Source: G963665085 sp963665085 (GTDB taxonomy: Bacteria > Bacteroidota > Bacteroidia > Bacteroidales > JAAAOM01). From it: a stretch of DNA of 64,000 bases. Below, one piece after another: positions 7,979 through 17,000 of the stretch. The DNA lies in the NCBI GenBank assembly GCA_963665085.2, contig CAXXXS010000002.1:1302001-1366000 (forward strand), read 5' to 3'. How positions within the stretch are numbered: the first letter of the stretch is position 1; each line of letters starts with the position of its first letter. The notes beneath the pieces were generated by a model. That model made no database searches and had not been told where the DNA came from. It saw only the letters and a list, made by a program, of their open reading frames with translations. The position numbers and the translations under genes were made by a program.

Positions 7979-8519
7979 TTTAGAAGAAATAATAAAAGGC
8001 TGTGTTGCAGAAAAAGCGGAAGCACAGAATGCACTTTACAAGCATTATTCTGCAAAAATGTATGCAATATGCCTACGTTATTCTGGTAATGAAGATGATG
8101 CTAAAGATATTTTACAAGAAGGATTTATAAAGATATTTCAAAAAATAACACAATATAAAGGTAGCGGCTCTTTTGAAGGTTGGATGAGGAAAATAATTGT
8201 AAATACTGCTTTGCTAAAGTACAGAGATAAATACTTTTTGTACACTACATCTGATGATGAAAGTTATATAACGTTAGAACATAATGAAAATGCTTTAGAT
8301 TCATTGTCAGCACAGGATTTATTGTCCATTATAAAACAACTGTCCCCTCAATATAGAACGGTATTTAACTTATTTGCCATAGAAGGATATAGTCATAAAG
8401 AAATAAGTGAATTACTCAATATTTCAGAGGGCACATCAAAATCAAATCTTGCCAGGGCAAGAGGAATCTTACAACAAAAGATAAAAAAGATGTTTCAGAT
8501 AGCGAGACAAATTAGTTGA
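7968..8519 (+). CDS. ECF sigma factor
   Basis: Extracytoplasmic-function sigma factor of 183 residues. Region 2 (residues about 20-85) carries YSAKMYAICLRYSGNEDDAKDILQ and the helix FEGWMRKIIVNTALLKYR; region 4 (about 120-175) carries LSPQYRTVFNLFAIEGYSHKEI and the recognition helix ISEGTSKSNLARARGILQ. It starts with TTG at 7968, chosen because AAGGA lies 7 bases upstream and no in-frame ATG precedes region 2. The next gene begins 3 bases after its stop and encodes a membrane-spanning probable anti-sigma/barrel protein, so the two form an operon and a signalling pair. Divergent to the serpin. Confidence 0.9.
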   Translation: MITNLEEIIKGCVAEKAEAQNALYKHYSAKMYAICLRYSGNEDDAKDILQEGFIKIFQKITQYKGSGSFEGWMRKIIVNTALLKYRDKYFLYTTSDDESYITLEHNENALDSLSAQDLLSIIKQLSPQYRTVFNLFAIEGYSHKEISELLNISEGTSKSNLARARGILQQKIKKMFQIARQIS

Positions 8520-8522
8520 TGT

Positions 8523-9944
8523 ATGAAGAAGAATGAAAACAATATTGAAAATCTGTTCAAAGAGGGCCTCTATAATTATGAGATTTCCCCTCCGGAAGAG
8601 GTTTGGGATGGCATCAGCAACCAATTAAAAAAGAAAAAATCCAGAAAGCTAATAATTCTCTGGTATCGCATTGCTGCAGGAATGACTATCTTTCTTACCA
8701 GTGTTTGGTTTATAACTCATATTGTCTTTAATGAAAAAAACATAAATAAAACAAACGAAATTAGTGAACAAATAATAAAAGAGGAAATAGCAACACCTAA
8801 ATACTCAAACAAAAATAATAGTACGTCAGAATTTCAGAAAACAGATAATCAAAACAAGAATTTAGGTTCGGCCAAACAACAAACGATAGAAGCTTCGAAT
8901 AAAAGTAAACAGAAAGAGGATTTAACAAAAAACAACGAAACTATCAATCATCGAAGAAATTTCTCTCAAATATTTAAGGTTAAAACTCAGGAAGAACAAT
9001 TTGAACCGACAGTCAATTTTGAACCAGCAGACCCAATAATTCCTTCAGAAGAATTAGCGATGATGAATATTGTCCTGGACTCTAAAAAACCAGAAGAAGG
9101 ACAAGTTATATATGATATTATTGAGCTAAATGTAGCCACTATAAAACCTGTTGTAGAGAATAAATGGAAATTGGGCGGGTATTATGCCCCGCTCTATAGT
9201 TATCGTATTGTAGAGCTGGAAAACGAATCTCAAACATCCAATACTGTAATGAACAATTCGGAGGAGGGGCAGTACACTTATTCAGGAGGGTTCTCAATAA
9301 ATTACAACATAACAAAACGACTTTCCATTGGAACCGGCCTGTCTGTAGTAAATCATAGTTATAAAGTTTCAAATGTTGCATCCATCTCTTCTTCATTTGA
9401 TAATCTCACCTATGCATCTGATTTGTATTTAGATGCAAAAAGCGCTCAAACATATTCAGTGAATAACTCCATAGGAGAGATTGAACAAACAGGGGAATCA
9501 TCGGTATATCTTAGCGTCAATGAATCTGCTGTAGGTGAATCTTTTGCAGGTATTAGTTATAATTATGCATTGCCAGCCGAGGATAAAGAAATAACCCAAT
9601 CTTTTGATTACATGGAAATACCTCTTTTCTTACGCTTTAAAATTATTGATAGGAAAGTTGGGCTTAACTTTGTTAGTGGGGTAAGTTCTTATTTTCTTGT
9701 AAACAATAAAGTAACAATTAAGTCAGAATCTCAAGCCGATATTACTGGTAAAACGGTAGAAATAAAAACTTCAAATCTAAGTGGTTCTTTAGGACTTGGG
9801 GTAAGTTATTCTTTTAATAAAAAGTTTACATTTAACATGGAGCCTTTATTTAAAATATTTTTAAATTCAATAAACACGTCAAATTCTATTAATGCTTACC
9901 CTTATACCTTCGGAATTTACTCCGGAGTGTTGTACAATTTTTAA
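8523..9944 (+). CDS. Membrane-spanning probable anti-sigma protein with C-terminal outer-membrane barrel
   Basis: Protein of 473 residues without a cleavable signal. Residues 1-45 are cytoplasmic and end in a basic stretch (KKKKSRK); one transmembrane helix follows (about 47-67, LWYRIAAGMTIFLTSVWFI). Residues 70-215 are a low-complexity Lys/Asn/Glu-rich linker long enough to cross the periplasm, and residues 215-473 are beta-strand-rich like the Bacteroidota outer-membrane-beta-barrel family (WKLGGYYAPLYSYRI, GGFSINYNITKRLSIGTGLS, LGLGVSYSFNKKFTFNMEP) with a terminal Phe. The N-terminal part SPPEEVWDGISNQLKKK is typical of proteins that follow ECF sigma genes. I infer a single protein linking the outer membrane to the sigma factor at 7968. 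Whether the barrel really inserts is untested. Confidence 0.75.
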   Translation: MKKNENNIENLFKEGLYNYEISPPEEVWDGISNQLKKKKSRKLIILWYRIAAGMTIFLTSVWFITHIVFNEKNINKTNEISEQIIKEEIATPKYSNKNNSTSEFQKTDNQNKNLGSAKQQTIEASNKSKQKEDLTKNNETINHRRNFSQIFKVKTQEEQFEPTVNFEPADPIIPSEELAMMNIVLDSKKPEEGQVIYDIIELNVATIKPVVENKWKLGGYYAPLYSYRIVELENESQTSNTVMNNSEEGQYTYSGGFSINYNITKRLSIGTGLSVVNHSYKVSNVASISSSFDNLTYASDLYLDAKSAQTYSVNNSIGEIEQTGESSVYLSVNESAVGESFAGISYNYALPAEDKEITQSFDYMEIPLFLRFKIIDRKVGLNFVSGVSSYFLVNNKVTIKSESQADITGKTVEIKTSNLSGSLGLGVSYSFNKKFTFNMEPLFKIFLNSINTSNSINAYPYTFGIYSGVLYNF

Positions 9945-10349
9945 TCTCAATAGGTTTAATTCCACACTCCTTGGAGCGATAGAACAAAATATTTATGCCT
10001 TTTTGATACCCCGTCCGCTTTCTGTGTAGTAGTCCATTTAAACCTTATAAGACATTATGTTGTATTGCAGCACATTAAAAGACAATAACATCTTTTAATA
10101 TTGTGTTTATTTTATAACAGGCTATAGTTAAACAAAACAAAGGCGTTCTTTTATTTAGAATTTATTTAGACTAAACTACAAATCTAACGTTATAAACTTA
10201 ATAATCATAGATATTTACGCAACAACTATTATTTAAAATAATTTAAAAAACAGACAAAATCAAAATATATCAATTTGCTTCATGTTTAATTAATACATAC
10301 ATTTGTTAAACAGAAATGAATGTGATTTAAACCTTAAAAAATTAGTGCC
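9945..10349. other. 405-base gap upstream of the second sigma gene
   Basis: No gene is seen. It contains a short hairpin, TTAAAAGA (10075-10082) with TCTTTTAA (10091-10098), loop 8, followed by a T-rich stretch, which may end the upstream operon. TTTACGCAAC at 10214-10223 repeats one arm of the serpin-leader palindrome. The last 120 bases are very AT-rich, as expected for a promoter region, but no complete -33/-7 pair was found. Confidence 0.4.
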
Positions 10350-10853
10350 ATGACATCTTTAGAATTTAACTACCAGTTGACAAGATTAGAGGGAAACCTG
10401 CAAAGATTTGCGTTAAGTTTAACTCAGAATATGGAAGATTCAAAAGATCTCCTTCAAGAAACATTTATGAAAGCCATTGCTTACAGGGATAAATTTGTTG
10501 ATCATACAAATCTTAAAGCATGGACTTTTACCATAATGAAAAATACGTTCATAAATAACTATCGAAAAGCTGTAAAAGCAAATACAACTTTTGATAATAC
10601 GGATGACCTTTATTATTTAAACCTCAATAAAGAATCGGGGATAGAAACACCTGATTCAACATATGCAACCAAAGAAATTCAAATTGCAATTAATGATTTA
10701 GAAGACGAATTTCGAGTTCCGTTCTTAATGCATGTTAAAGGTTATAAATACAAAGAAATAGCAGATAAACTAGATCTTAAAATCGGAACTGTAAAAAGTA
10801 GAATTTTCTTTACCCGAAAAAAATTAATGGAAGCTTTGAAAGACTATCAATAG
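10350..10853 (+). CDS. ECF sigma factor without an adjacent anti-sigma gene
   Basis: Sigma factor of 167 residues. Region 2: LQRFALSLTQNMEDSKDLLQ, then NLKAWTFTIMKNTFINNYRK; region 4: DLEDEFRVPFLMHVKGYKYK and the helix IGTVKSRIFFTRKKLMEAL. This is the small stand-alone type widespread in Bacteroidota, some of which respond to oxygen or stress; which group this one belongs to cannot be said. No FecR or other anti-sigma candidate follows; instead folE begins about 80 bases downstream on the same strand. The ATG at 10350 (after gcc) is well placed before region 2. Confidence 0.9.
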   Translation: MTSLEFNYQLTRLEGNLQRFALSLTQNMEDSKDLLQETFMKAIAYRDKFVDHTNLKAWTFTIMKNTFINNYRKAVKANTTFDNTDDLYYLNLNKESGIETPDSTYATKEIQIAINDLEDEFRVPFLMHVKGYKYKEIADKLDLKIGTVKSRIFFTRKKLMEALKDYQ

Positions 10854-10933
10854 TCTTTCTTCTTTTTCTACAACGAATCAAATTACATATATTTTATTAA
10901 CCACAATAAAATGTGGAATGGAAGGGATACATC

Positions 10934-11635
10934 ATGAAATTAAATGGAAATCCAGTAGAAGAAATTGAAATACTAAACGAGAAATATTTAAAAAATACTG
11001 ACTTTATTGGGGACAATCATATTGCCACAAGCCTAGATACCCCTATGCGTCCAGATGCATTTTTAACTACCGATGAAGAAAAAATAGAGAAAATAAGTTA
11101 CCATTTTAGGAAAATAATGGACACCCTTGGGCTCGATCTTACTGATGATAGTTTGCAAGGCACGCCTAACCGAGTGGCTAAAATGTATGTAAAAGAAATA
11201 TTTAGTGGGCTCAATCCAAAGAATAAACCTTCATACAAACTGTTCGAGAATAAATATAAATACAATGAGATGCTTGTTGAGAAAAATATTAGTTTTTACT
11301 CAAATTGTGAGCATCATTTTGTTCCCATTATCGGTAAGGCTCATGTTGCTTATATTTCCAACGGTGATGTAATTGGGCTGTCAAAAATTAACAGGATTGT
11401 ACAATATTTTGCAAAGAGGCCTCAAGTTCAAGAAAGACTTACAGTTCAAATTGCTGAAGAGTTGAAAAAAGTTTTAGGGACAGACGATGTAGCTATTGTT
11501 ATTGAAGCAAAACATTTATGTGTTTCAATGAGAGGTGTTCAGGATGATACAAGCTCTACAACAACATCTCATTACAGCGGAAAATTCAAAGAAACAAAAG
11601 TGAAAACTGAATTTTTAACGTATATAAAAAACTAA
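10934..11635 (+). CDS. folE: GTP cyclohydrolase I
   Basis: Converts GTP to 7,8-dihydroneopterin triphosphate, the first step of folate and pterin synthesis. I choose ATG 10934 over the in-frame GTG at 10913, because GGAAGGGAT lies just before it; the protein is then 233 residues. The catalytic core (about 60-230) shows YSNCEHHFVPIIGKAHVAY (zinc Cys and His), GLSKINRIVQYFAKRPQVQE, and KHLCVSMRGVQDDTSSTTTS (second zinc Cys and GTP-binding Arg). All zinc ligands are present. It lies downstream of an ECF sigma gene with an 80-base gap, so it may share a transcript; this placement is unusual for a folate gene. Confidence 0.95.
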   Translation: MKLNGNPVEEIEILNEKYLKNTDFIGDNHIATSLDTPMRPDAFLTTDEEKIEKISYHFRKIMDTLGLDLTDDSLQGTPNRVAKMYVKEIFSGLNPKNKPSYKLFENKYKYNEMLVEKNISFYSNCEHHFVPIIGKAHVAYISNGDVIGLSKINRIVQYFAKRPQVQERLTVQIAEELKKVLGTDDVAIVIEAKHLCVSMRGVQDDTSSTTTSHYSGKFKETKVKTEFLTYIKN

Positions 11636-11639
11636 AAAG

Positions 11640-11894
11640 CTAGACGTTTTTCTTTTTTGCAGTTATAATTACACTCTCTGTGTGATAATATCCAGTTCCG
11701 TTGGTTGTATTACCGGAGACAATGGGAATAACAGAAATTACTTCATACCCTTCTTCAAATAATTCATTACTTTGCAGATTAATTTCTTTGGCTAAATCAT
11801 CAGCATCAACAACCATTTCGTCGTTAGTTTCTTTGTTTGTCCAATATGTTGAACGGGTATGGATTGCTATTGTTTTATAAATTTCGGCCATCAT
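11640..11894 (-). CDS. Small protein, unknown function
   Basis: 84 residues (or 83 from the second Met), no signal peptide, no Cys. Predicted mixed alpha/beta: a strand with IYKTIAIHTRSTYW, an acidic helix (DDLAKEINLQSNELFEEGYE), a strand VISVIPIVSG, a Gly/Asn turn and a last strand SVIITAKKK. The layout resembles small DUF4177-like proteins in which ELxxxGYEVxxV is common, but I cannot assign a family. Its ATG directly follows the stop codon of the 102-residue gene upstream, so the two are translated as a pair. It converges with folE, only 4 bases from the folE stop. Confidence 0.55.
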   Translation of the reverse strand: MMAEIYKTIAIHTRSTYWTNKETNDEMVVDADDLAKEINLQSNELFEEGYEVISVIPIVSGNTTNGTGYYHTESVIITAKKKNV

Positions 11895-12203
11895 TTAAAA
11901 CTTTGTTTGAATAATTCTTTTTATATCAACTAATATTGCTTCTTTATTGCTATCATATTCCTTGATTACCTCAAGTTTCATTTCCTTTTCATTACTATCG
12001 ACCAATTTTAAAAGTTTAAATTCAGGGATGGCATCAATAAGTTCAACGAAAATTTGCTTGTCTGTTAGATTTTCATAGCCCCCAATCCCGTCATATCTTA
12101 AAATCTCGTATAGAGTACTTTCATTAATTTGTAAAATATAATTCATTAACTGATTAGCAAGAAAATCTTTAACTTTGCGTTTTGGAAGTAAGATAGTGTC
12201 CAT
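11895..12203 (-). CDS. Small protein, unknown function
   Basis: 102 residues, cytoplasmic, no Cys and no recognised motif. It is mostly helical by composition: a basic start (LPKRKVKDFLANQLMNYILQ), a central acidic part, then a strand-like KLLKLVDSNEKEMKLEVIKE. Its stop codon abuts the start of the 84-residue gene, so the two form a tight operon divergent from purM. I do not recognise it. Confidence 0.5.
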   Translation of the reverse strand: MDTILLPKRKVKDFLANQLMNYILQINESTLYEILRYDGIGGYENLTDKQIFVELIDAIPEFKLLKLVDSNEKEMKLEVIKEYDSNKEAILVDIKRIIQTKF

Positions 12204-12356
12204 ATTGTTTTATATTTGATTAAATTTAATAAATATTATATTATTTTTCAAATAAATAGTCTTATTGAAAAAGATACAAATAAAGAATTATCAATTAAAA
12301 TTTTATGAATTCTTTATTCCTTCTTAATTTAGCCAACGAATTTTTATCAGAAGAAT

Positions 12357-13523
12357 ATGGGTTCAGAAAAACGTTATCAACAAAGAGGTGTTTCCTCACA
12401 AAAAGAAGATGTTCATAAGGCCGTTGCACATATTGACAAAGGCTTATATTCAAATGCTTTTTGTAAAATTTTACCAGACATTATCAGTGGAGACGCCGAT
12501 TATTGCAATATTATGCATGCTGATGGGGCGGGGACAAAATCTTCGCTTGCATATTTGTACTGGAGAGAGACAGGGGATTTAAATGTTTGGAAAGGAATTG
12601 CACAGGATGCACTAATAATGAACCTCGACGATTTACTCTGCGTTGGAGCAACCAGCAACATACTTGTTTCATCAACAATTGGCAGAAATAAATTAAATAT
12701 TCCGGGTGATGTACTTTACTCTATAATCAAAGGGACTGAGGATTTAACAAAAGAACTAAGAGAGCTGGGAATAAATATTTATCTTACCGGAGGTGAAACA
12801 GCAGATGTTGGAGACTTAGTAAGAACTATTATTGTTGATTCTACAGTTGTATGCAGAATGCCCAGGAAGGATATTGTCCTGGTAAATCCACAACCCGGAG
12901 ATGTCATAGTTGGCTTATCTTCATCTGGAACTGCCACGTATGAAGAATCTTATAATGGTGGAATGGGAAGCAACGGGCTTACTTCTGCCAGGCATGATGT
13001 ATTTGCCCACTACCTAGCAGAGAAATACCCAGAATCTTACGACAATGAAATTCCTAAGGATTTAGTGTATACCGGAAATTATAAACTTACGCAGAAAATT
13101 GAGGAACTGGGTATTGATGCTGGTAAGTTAGTATTGTCACCAACCCGAACATATGCACCTATTATAAAAAAGATTCTCGATAGTTATCGCTCCCAAATTA
13201 ATGGTATGGTGCATTGCTCCGGAGGAGCTCAAACAAAAGTTCTCCATTTTGCTGGCAATGTCCATATTATAAAAGACAATTTATTTGATACCCCCCCGCT
13301 TTTTAGAATAATTCAAGAACAATCCGGAACAGACTGGGAAGAGATGTACGAAGTATTTAATATGGGGCATCGATTTGAATTATATGTACCACAGGAAATT
13401 GCAGAAGGAATTATTCAAATCTCAGAAAGTTTTAAGGTAGACGCAAAAATTATTGGTAGGGTTGAAGAGTCAGACAAAAAGAGACTCACGATAAAGTCAG
13501 AATACGGAGAGTTTGTTTATTAA
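12357..13523 (+). CDS. purM: Phosphoribosylformylglycinamidine cyclo-ligase (AIR synthetase)
   Basis: Closes the imidazole ring in purine synthesis, using ATP to turn FGAM into AIR. The 388-residue protein has the PurM/SelD-type fold: the N-terminal ATP lid starts QQRGVSSQKEDV, the phosphate site is HADGAGTKSSLAYLYW, the metal-binding part is AQDALIMNLDDLLCVGA, GGETADVGD follows, and the C-terminal half carries GLSSSGTATYEESYNGGMGSN in the position of the family's glycine-rich loop, then GMVHCSGGAQTKV. The divergence from E. coli-type PurM is typical of the longer Bacteroidota form. It starts a housekeeping run purM-prfA-pyrF on one strand. The ATG at 12357 follows a pyrimidine-poor leader without a clear Shine-Dalgarno site, normal in this phylum. 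Confidence 0.88.
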   Translation: MGSEKRYQQRGVSSQKEDVHKAVAHIDKGLYSNAFCKILPDIISGDADYCNIMHADGAGTKSSLAYLYWRETGDLNVWKGIAQDALIMNLDDLLCVGATSNILVSSTIGRNKLNIPGDVLYSIIKGTEDLTKELRELGINIYLTGGETADVGDLVRTIIVDSTVVCRMPRKDIVLVNPQPGDVIVGLSSSGTATYEESYNGGMGSNGLTSARHDVFAHYLAEKYPESYDNEIPKDLVYTGNYKLTQKIEELGIDAGKLVLSPTRTYAPIIKKILDSYRSQINGMVHCSGGAQTKVLHFAGNVHIIKDNLFDTPPLFRIIQEQSGTDWEEMYEVFNMGHRFELYVPQEIAEGIIQISESFKVDAKIIGRVEESDKKRLTIKSEYGEFVY

Positions 13524-13586
13524 TTATCTACCAACATTTTTACTATCTTTGTGCGATTTTTTTTAGAGAAAATTTAAGGGATTGCT

Positions 13587-14675
13587 ATGGCAAATACAAT
13601 GATATTAGAGAAATTAGAAGGTGTTAGGCTTCGTTTCGAAGAAGTTGGTCAGCTTATCACTGATCCTGATGTTATTTCTGACATGAAACGATATGTCAAA
13701 CTCAATAAAGAATACAAAGATCTTGAACCTCTTGTTGAGGCATATAAAGAATACAAAAATATAACAAACAACATTATCTCTTCTAAAGAGATTCTTGACA
13801 CCGAAAAAGATGAAGAATTACGGGATATGGCAAAAATGGAGCTCGAAGAACTCAACGAACGCCTTCCTGGTTTAGAAGAAGAAATCAAATTGTTATTAAT
13901 ACCTAAAGATCCGGAGGACTCTAAAAATGCTGTTCTTGAAATCCGAGCGGGAACAGGTGGGGACGAAGCGAGTATATTTGCAGGGGATCTTTACAGAATG
14001 TACATTAAGTTTATTGAAGAAAAAGGCTGGAGACATGAAACAACAAGTACTACTGAAGGTACTGTTGGTGGGTTCAAGGAAATAATAATGAATGTAACCG
14101 GCGAAGGTGTTTATGGCATTCTTAAATACGAATCCGGTGTACATAGGGTACAACGTGTCCCACAAACAGAAACACAAGGAAGGGTCCATACTTCTGCTGC
14201 AACTGTTGCCGTGTTGCCAGAAGCAGACGAAGTTGATATTGTTCTTAGACAAGAAGATATTAAGCGGGATGAATATTGTTCCTCAGGCCCTGGTGGACAG
14301 TCCGTAAACACAACATATTCAGCAATTCGGCTTACGCATATTCCTACAGGGGTTGTAGTTACTTGTCAGGATCAAAAATCAAAGCTTAAAAATCTCGACA
14401 AAGCTATGGCTGAGTTAAGAACAAGACTTTACAATCTCGAATATCAGAAACACATGGATGAGATTGCTTCTAAGAGGAAGACCCTTGTTTCTACAGGAGA
14501 CCGTTCAGCAAAAATCCGCACATACAATTACCCACAAGGAAGGGTTACTGATCATCGTATCAACTTAACACTATACAATTTAAGTGCTATAATAAATGGA
14601 GATATCCAGGAAATTATAGATAAACTGCAAATGACGGAAAACGCTGAAAGATTAAAAGAAAGCGAATTAATATAA
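13587..14675 (+). CDS. prfA: Peptide chain release factor 1
   Basis: Reads UAA and UAG stop codons and triggers peptide release. At 362 residues the length is normal. A helical N-terminal domain (about 1-100) is followed by the codon-recognition domain with the PxT motif in QRVPQTETQGRVHTSAA, and the catalytic GGQ is at residues 236-238 (SSGPGGQSVNTTYSA). The Gln of GGQ is the usual methylation site of PrmC. It starts 63 bases after purM and is followed by pyrF after 10 bases, so prfA-pyrF are surely co-transcribed. A TATCTTTG box at 13544-13551 could add a promoter in the purM-prfA gap. Confidence 0.97.
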   Translation: MANTMILEKLEGVRLRFEEVGQLITDPDVISDMKRYVKLNKEYKDLEPLVEAYKEYKNITNNIISSKEILDTEKDEELRDMAKMELEELNERLPGLEEEIKLLLIPKDPEDSKNAVLEIRAGTGGDEASIFAGDLYRMYIKFIEEKGWRHETTSTTEGTVGGFKEIIMNVTGEGVYGILKYESGVHRVQRVPQTETQGRVHTSAATVAVLPEADEVDIVLRQEDIKRDEYCSSGPGGQSVNTTYSAIRLTHIPTGVVVTCQDQKSKLKNLDKAMAELRTRLYNLEYQKHMDEIASKRKTLVSTGDRSAKIRTYNYPQGRVTDHRINLTLYNLSAIINGDIQEIIDKLQMTENAERLKESELI

Positions 14676-14685
14676 TTTTATTCTC

Positions 14686-15516
14686 GTGGAAAGACAAAAG
14701 TTAGTTGAGCAGATAAAAAAGAAAAAAAGTTTTTTATGTGTTGGATTGGATACAGATATTGAAAAAATTCCTTCATTTCTTAAAGACACTGCAGATCCCG
14801 TTTTTGAATTCAACAAAACAATTATCGACCAAACGCATGATCTTGCTATAGCCTATAAACCCAACCTTGCATTTTATGAATCACTCGGATTGGAAGGTTG
14901 GAAAAGTCTTGAGAAAACAATTCAATATATAAATACTTCGTATCCTGATATTTTTACAATTGCAGATGCAAAACGTGGAGATATTGGAAATACATCAAAA
15001 ATGTATGCAAAAGCATTTTTTGAAAACCTTAACTTTGATTCTGTTACAGTAGCTCCTTATATGGGAGAGGACTCAGTATCTCCTTTTCTGGATTATTCTA
15101 ATAAATGGGTTATTTTACTTGCTCTTACTTCAAATAAAGGAGCTTTTGATTTTCAATTTCATGAAAATAATGTAGGATTAAACCTTTTTCAGAAAGTAAT
15201 TACGAAATCGAGTGCATGGGGAACCACAGAAAATCTTATGTATGTTGTAGGTGCAACAAAAGCAAATATGTTGTCTGAGATAAGAAAATTAATTCCAGAA
15301 CATTTTCTACTTGTTCCTGGCGTTGGGGCACAGGGTGGTAGTCTTAAGGAAGTGTCTGAAGCTGGATTAAACAACGATTGTGGCTTGATTGTAAATGCAT
15401 CCCGTTCGATAATCTATGCTGATAATTCAGAACGATTTGGTGAAGCTGCAAGAGAAAGTGCACTTGAAGTTCAGAAAGAAATGGAAGAACAACTTTCTCT
15501 AAGAAATATTATTTAA
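14686..15516 (+). CDS. pyrF: Orotidine 5'-phosphate decarboxylase, long type
   Basis: Last step of UMP synthesis: removes CO2 from OMP. The 276-residue form belongs to the longer second subfamily. The N-terminal strand FLCVGLDTDIEKIP, catalytic ADAKRGDIGNTSKMYA (Asp-Lys-Asp pattern), VAPYMGEDS and the phosphate loop LVPGVGAQGG are all present. It starts with GTG at 14686, 10 bases after the prfA stop; no in-frame ATG lies before the first strand. Forms an operon with prfA. Confidence 0.95.
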   Translation: MERQKLVEQIKKKKSFLCVGLDTDIEKIPSFLKDTADPVFEFNKTIIDQTHDLAIAYKPNLAFYESLGLEGWKSLEKTIQYINTSYPDIFTIADAKRGDIGNTSKMYAKAFFENLNFDSVTVAPYMGEDSVSPFLDYSNKWVILLALTSNKGAFDFQFHENNVGLNLFQKVITKSSAWGTTENLMYVVGATKANMLSEIRKLIPEHFLLVPGVGAQGGSLKEVSEAGLNNDCGLIVNASRSIIYADNSERFGEAARESALEVQKEMEEQLSLRNII

Positions 15517-15532
15517 AAAAAGTTTATATGGC

Positions 15533-15596
15533 TGGAATAATGGAAAATTAGAATAATGTTTTGATAATAAATACGAAGCTTCTTTCCAATATTCCA
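15533..15596. other. Inverted repeat downstream of pyrF
   Basis: TGGAATAATGGAAA (15533-15546) and TTTCCAATATTCCA (15583-15596) pair at 13 of 14 positions across a 36-base loop. It lies between pyrF and the DUF2851 gene. It may stabilise or end the pyrF transcript; an A-run, not a T-run, follows on the plus strand, so a classical terminator is unlikely. Confidence 0.35.
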
Positions 15597-15667
15597 CTTT
15601 CCAAAAAAACACAAACAAGTCTGTTTTTATTACCATAATCCCATAATTTTCATATTTTTATGGTCTT

Positions 15668-16942
15668 ATGGAAGAATCATTTCTACACTTTGTCTGGAAA
15701 TACAAATTATATTTTCAGGACAACTTAAAAACAACAGACAACGAACCATTAGAAATCCGAAGTACAGGAACCCACAATTATGATTCCGGCCCTGATTTCT
15801 CTAATGCAAGGATTAAAATTGAAAATACCATATGGGCTGGGAATGTCGAAATTCATCTGCGTTCTTCAGATTGGAACCGTCATAAACATTTTAATGATGA
15901 TGCATACCAAAATGTAATTTTACACGTGGTTTATGAACACGATAAACCTATTTACAGAAAAAATGGCACAATTATTCCTGTTTTGAAACTTGAATTTGAT
16001 AAATCAATTTTTGAGAGATATACATACCTGCAAATAGCAAAAGAATCTATAGGTTGTTCAATATTCATTCATAATGTTGATTCTTTCTTTGTTAACAACT
16101 GGATAGACAGGCTTGGAATTGAAAGAATTGAAAGAAAATCAAAGGAAATAAAATATCGCTGGGAAAGAAACAATAAAGATCTTGAACAAACTTTTTACGA
16201 GCAAATAGCCATTAGTTTTGGGTTGAAAGTAAATGCTGCCCCCTTTGAACAATTAACTAAAAACCTTTCTCTAAAAACACTCATGCATCATTGCGATTCT
16301 GTTTTTCAATTAGAAGCATTACTGTTTGGTTGTGCCGGATTCCTGGAAGAAAATCCATGTAGTGATTATCAGCAAAAATTAACTGTTGAATACAATCATT
16401 TAAAAAATAAATATGGATTAAAACCTCTCGAAAAGCATCAATGGAAATTTATGTTGATGCGCCCAGGAAATTTCCCAACAATAAGAATTGCCCAATTCGC
16501 TTCTGTTATCAATAATTACGATGTGCTTTTCTCAAAAATTATAAATACAACAGGGAAGAATAATTTCGAAGAAGAGTTTCTTGTTACAACATCTTTATTT
16601 TGGGACACGCATTATACTTTTGAGAAGACTTCTCCCAATCGTAAAAAAAAGGTTGGAAAACAAACATTAAAAAATATAGTTATTAATTCAATCGCACCTT
16701 TCTTGTTTTTTTACGGTGATATTAAAAATCAGCAGATCTACAAAGACAAAGCTGTTGAACTAATCCAGAATATTCCTTTTGAATCGAACCATATTGTTAA
16801 AAACTGGGAAAAGGCAGGTGTAAAACCTAAAAATGCATTTGAATCTCAGGCTTTAATCCAATTATTCAATGAATACTGCAAGCCGAGAAAATGCATCAAC
16901 TGTCAAATAGGAAATTATATCCTGTCTAAGCTTCAGTCCTGA
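15668..16942 (+). CDS. DUF2851 family protein
   Basis: Protein of 424 residues, cytoplasmic. The N-terminus EESFLHFVWKYKLYFQDNL is diagnostic, with RSTGTHNYDSGPDFSNARIK, then WAGNVEIHLRSSDWNRHKH and ILHVVYEHDKPI. The conserved GxxNxDSGPDF, NVEIH and SDW residues look like those of nuclease-type active sites, but the family has no proven activity. The C-terminal part ends in a Cys cluster (CKPRKCINCQIGN), a possible metal site. It stands between pyrF and a K+ channel gene with no tight coupling on either side. Confidence 0.85.
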   Translation: MEESFLHFVWKYKLYFQDNLKTTDNEPLEIRSTGTHNYDSGPDFSNARIKIENTIWAGNVEIHLRSSDWNRHKHFNDDAYQNVILHVVYEHDKPIYRKNGTIIPVLKLEFDKSIFERYTYLQIAKESIGCSIFIHNVDSFFVNNWIDRLGIERIERKSKEIKYRWERNNKDLEQTFYEQIAISFGLKVNAAPFEQLTKNLSLKTLMHHCDSVFQLEALLFGCAGFLEENPCSDYQQKLTVEYNHLKNKYGLKPLEKHQWKFMLMRPGNFPTIRIAQFASVINNYDVLFSKIINTTGKNNFEEEFLVTTSLFWDTHYTFEKTSPNRKKKVGKQTLKNIVINSIAPFLFFYGDIKNQQIYKDKAVELIQNIPFESNHIVKNWEKAGVKPKNAFESQALIQLFNEYCKPRKCINCQIGNYILSKLQS

Positions 16943-17000
16943 GAAACTCCTATTGCAAGTTTACTTTGAATAATGTATTTTTAATAAGGGAGAAAAAACA

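Noticed and set aside
13544..13551. Promoter TATCTTTG between purM and prfA
   Set aside because: The -7 box matches, but the nearest TTTG is 28 bases upstream, outside the usual 19-21 spacing; mentioned only as a possibility.
13896..14252. Minus-strand reading frame of 118 codons inside prfA
   Set aside because: Antisense shadow of a strongly conserved gene, with no start signal and Cys/Ser-rich nonsense composition.
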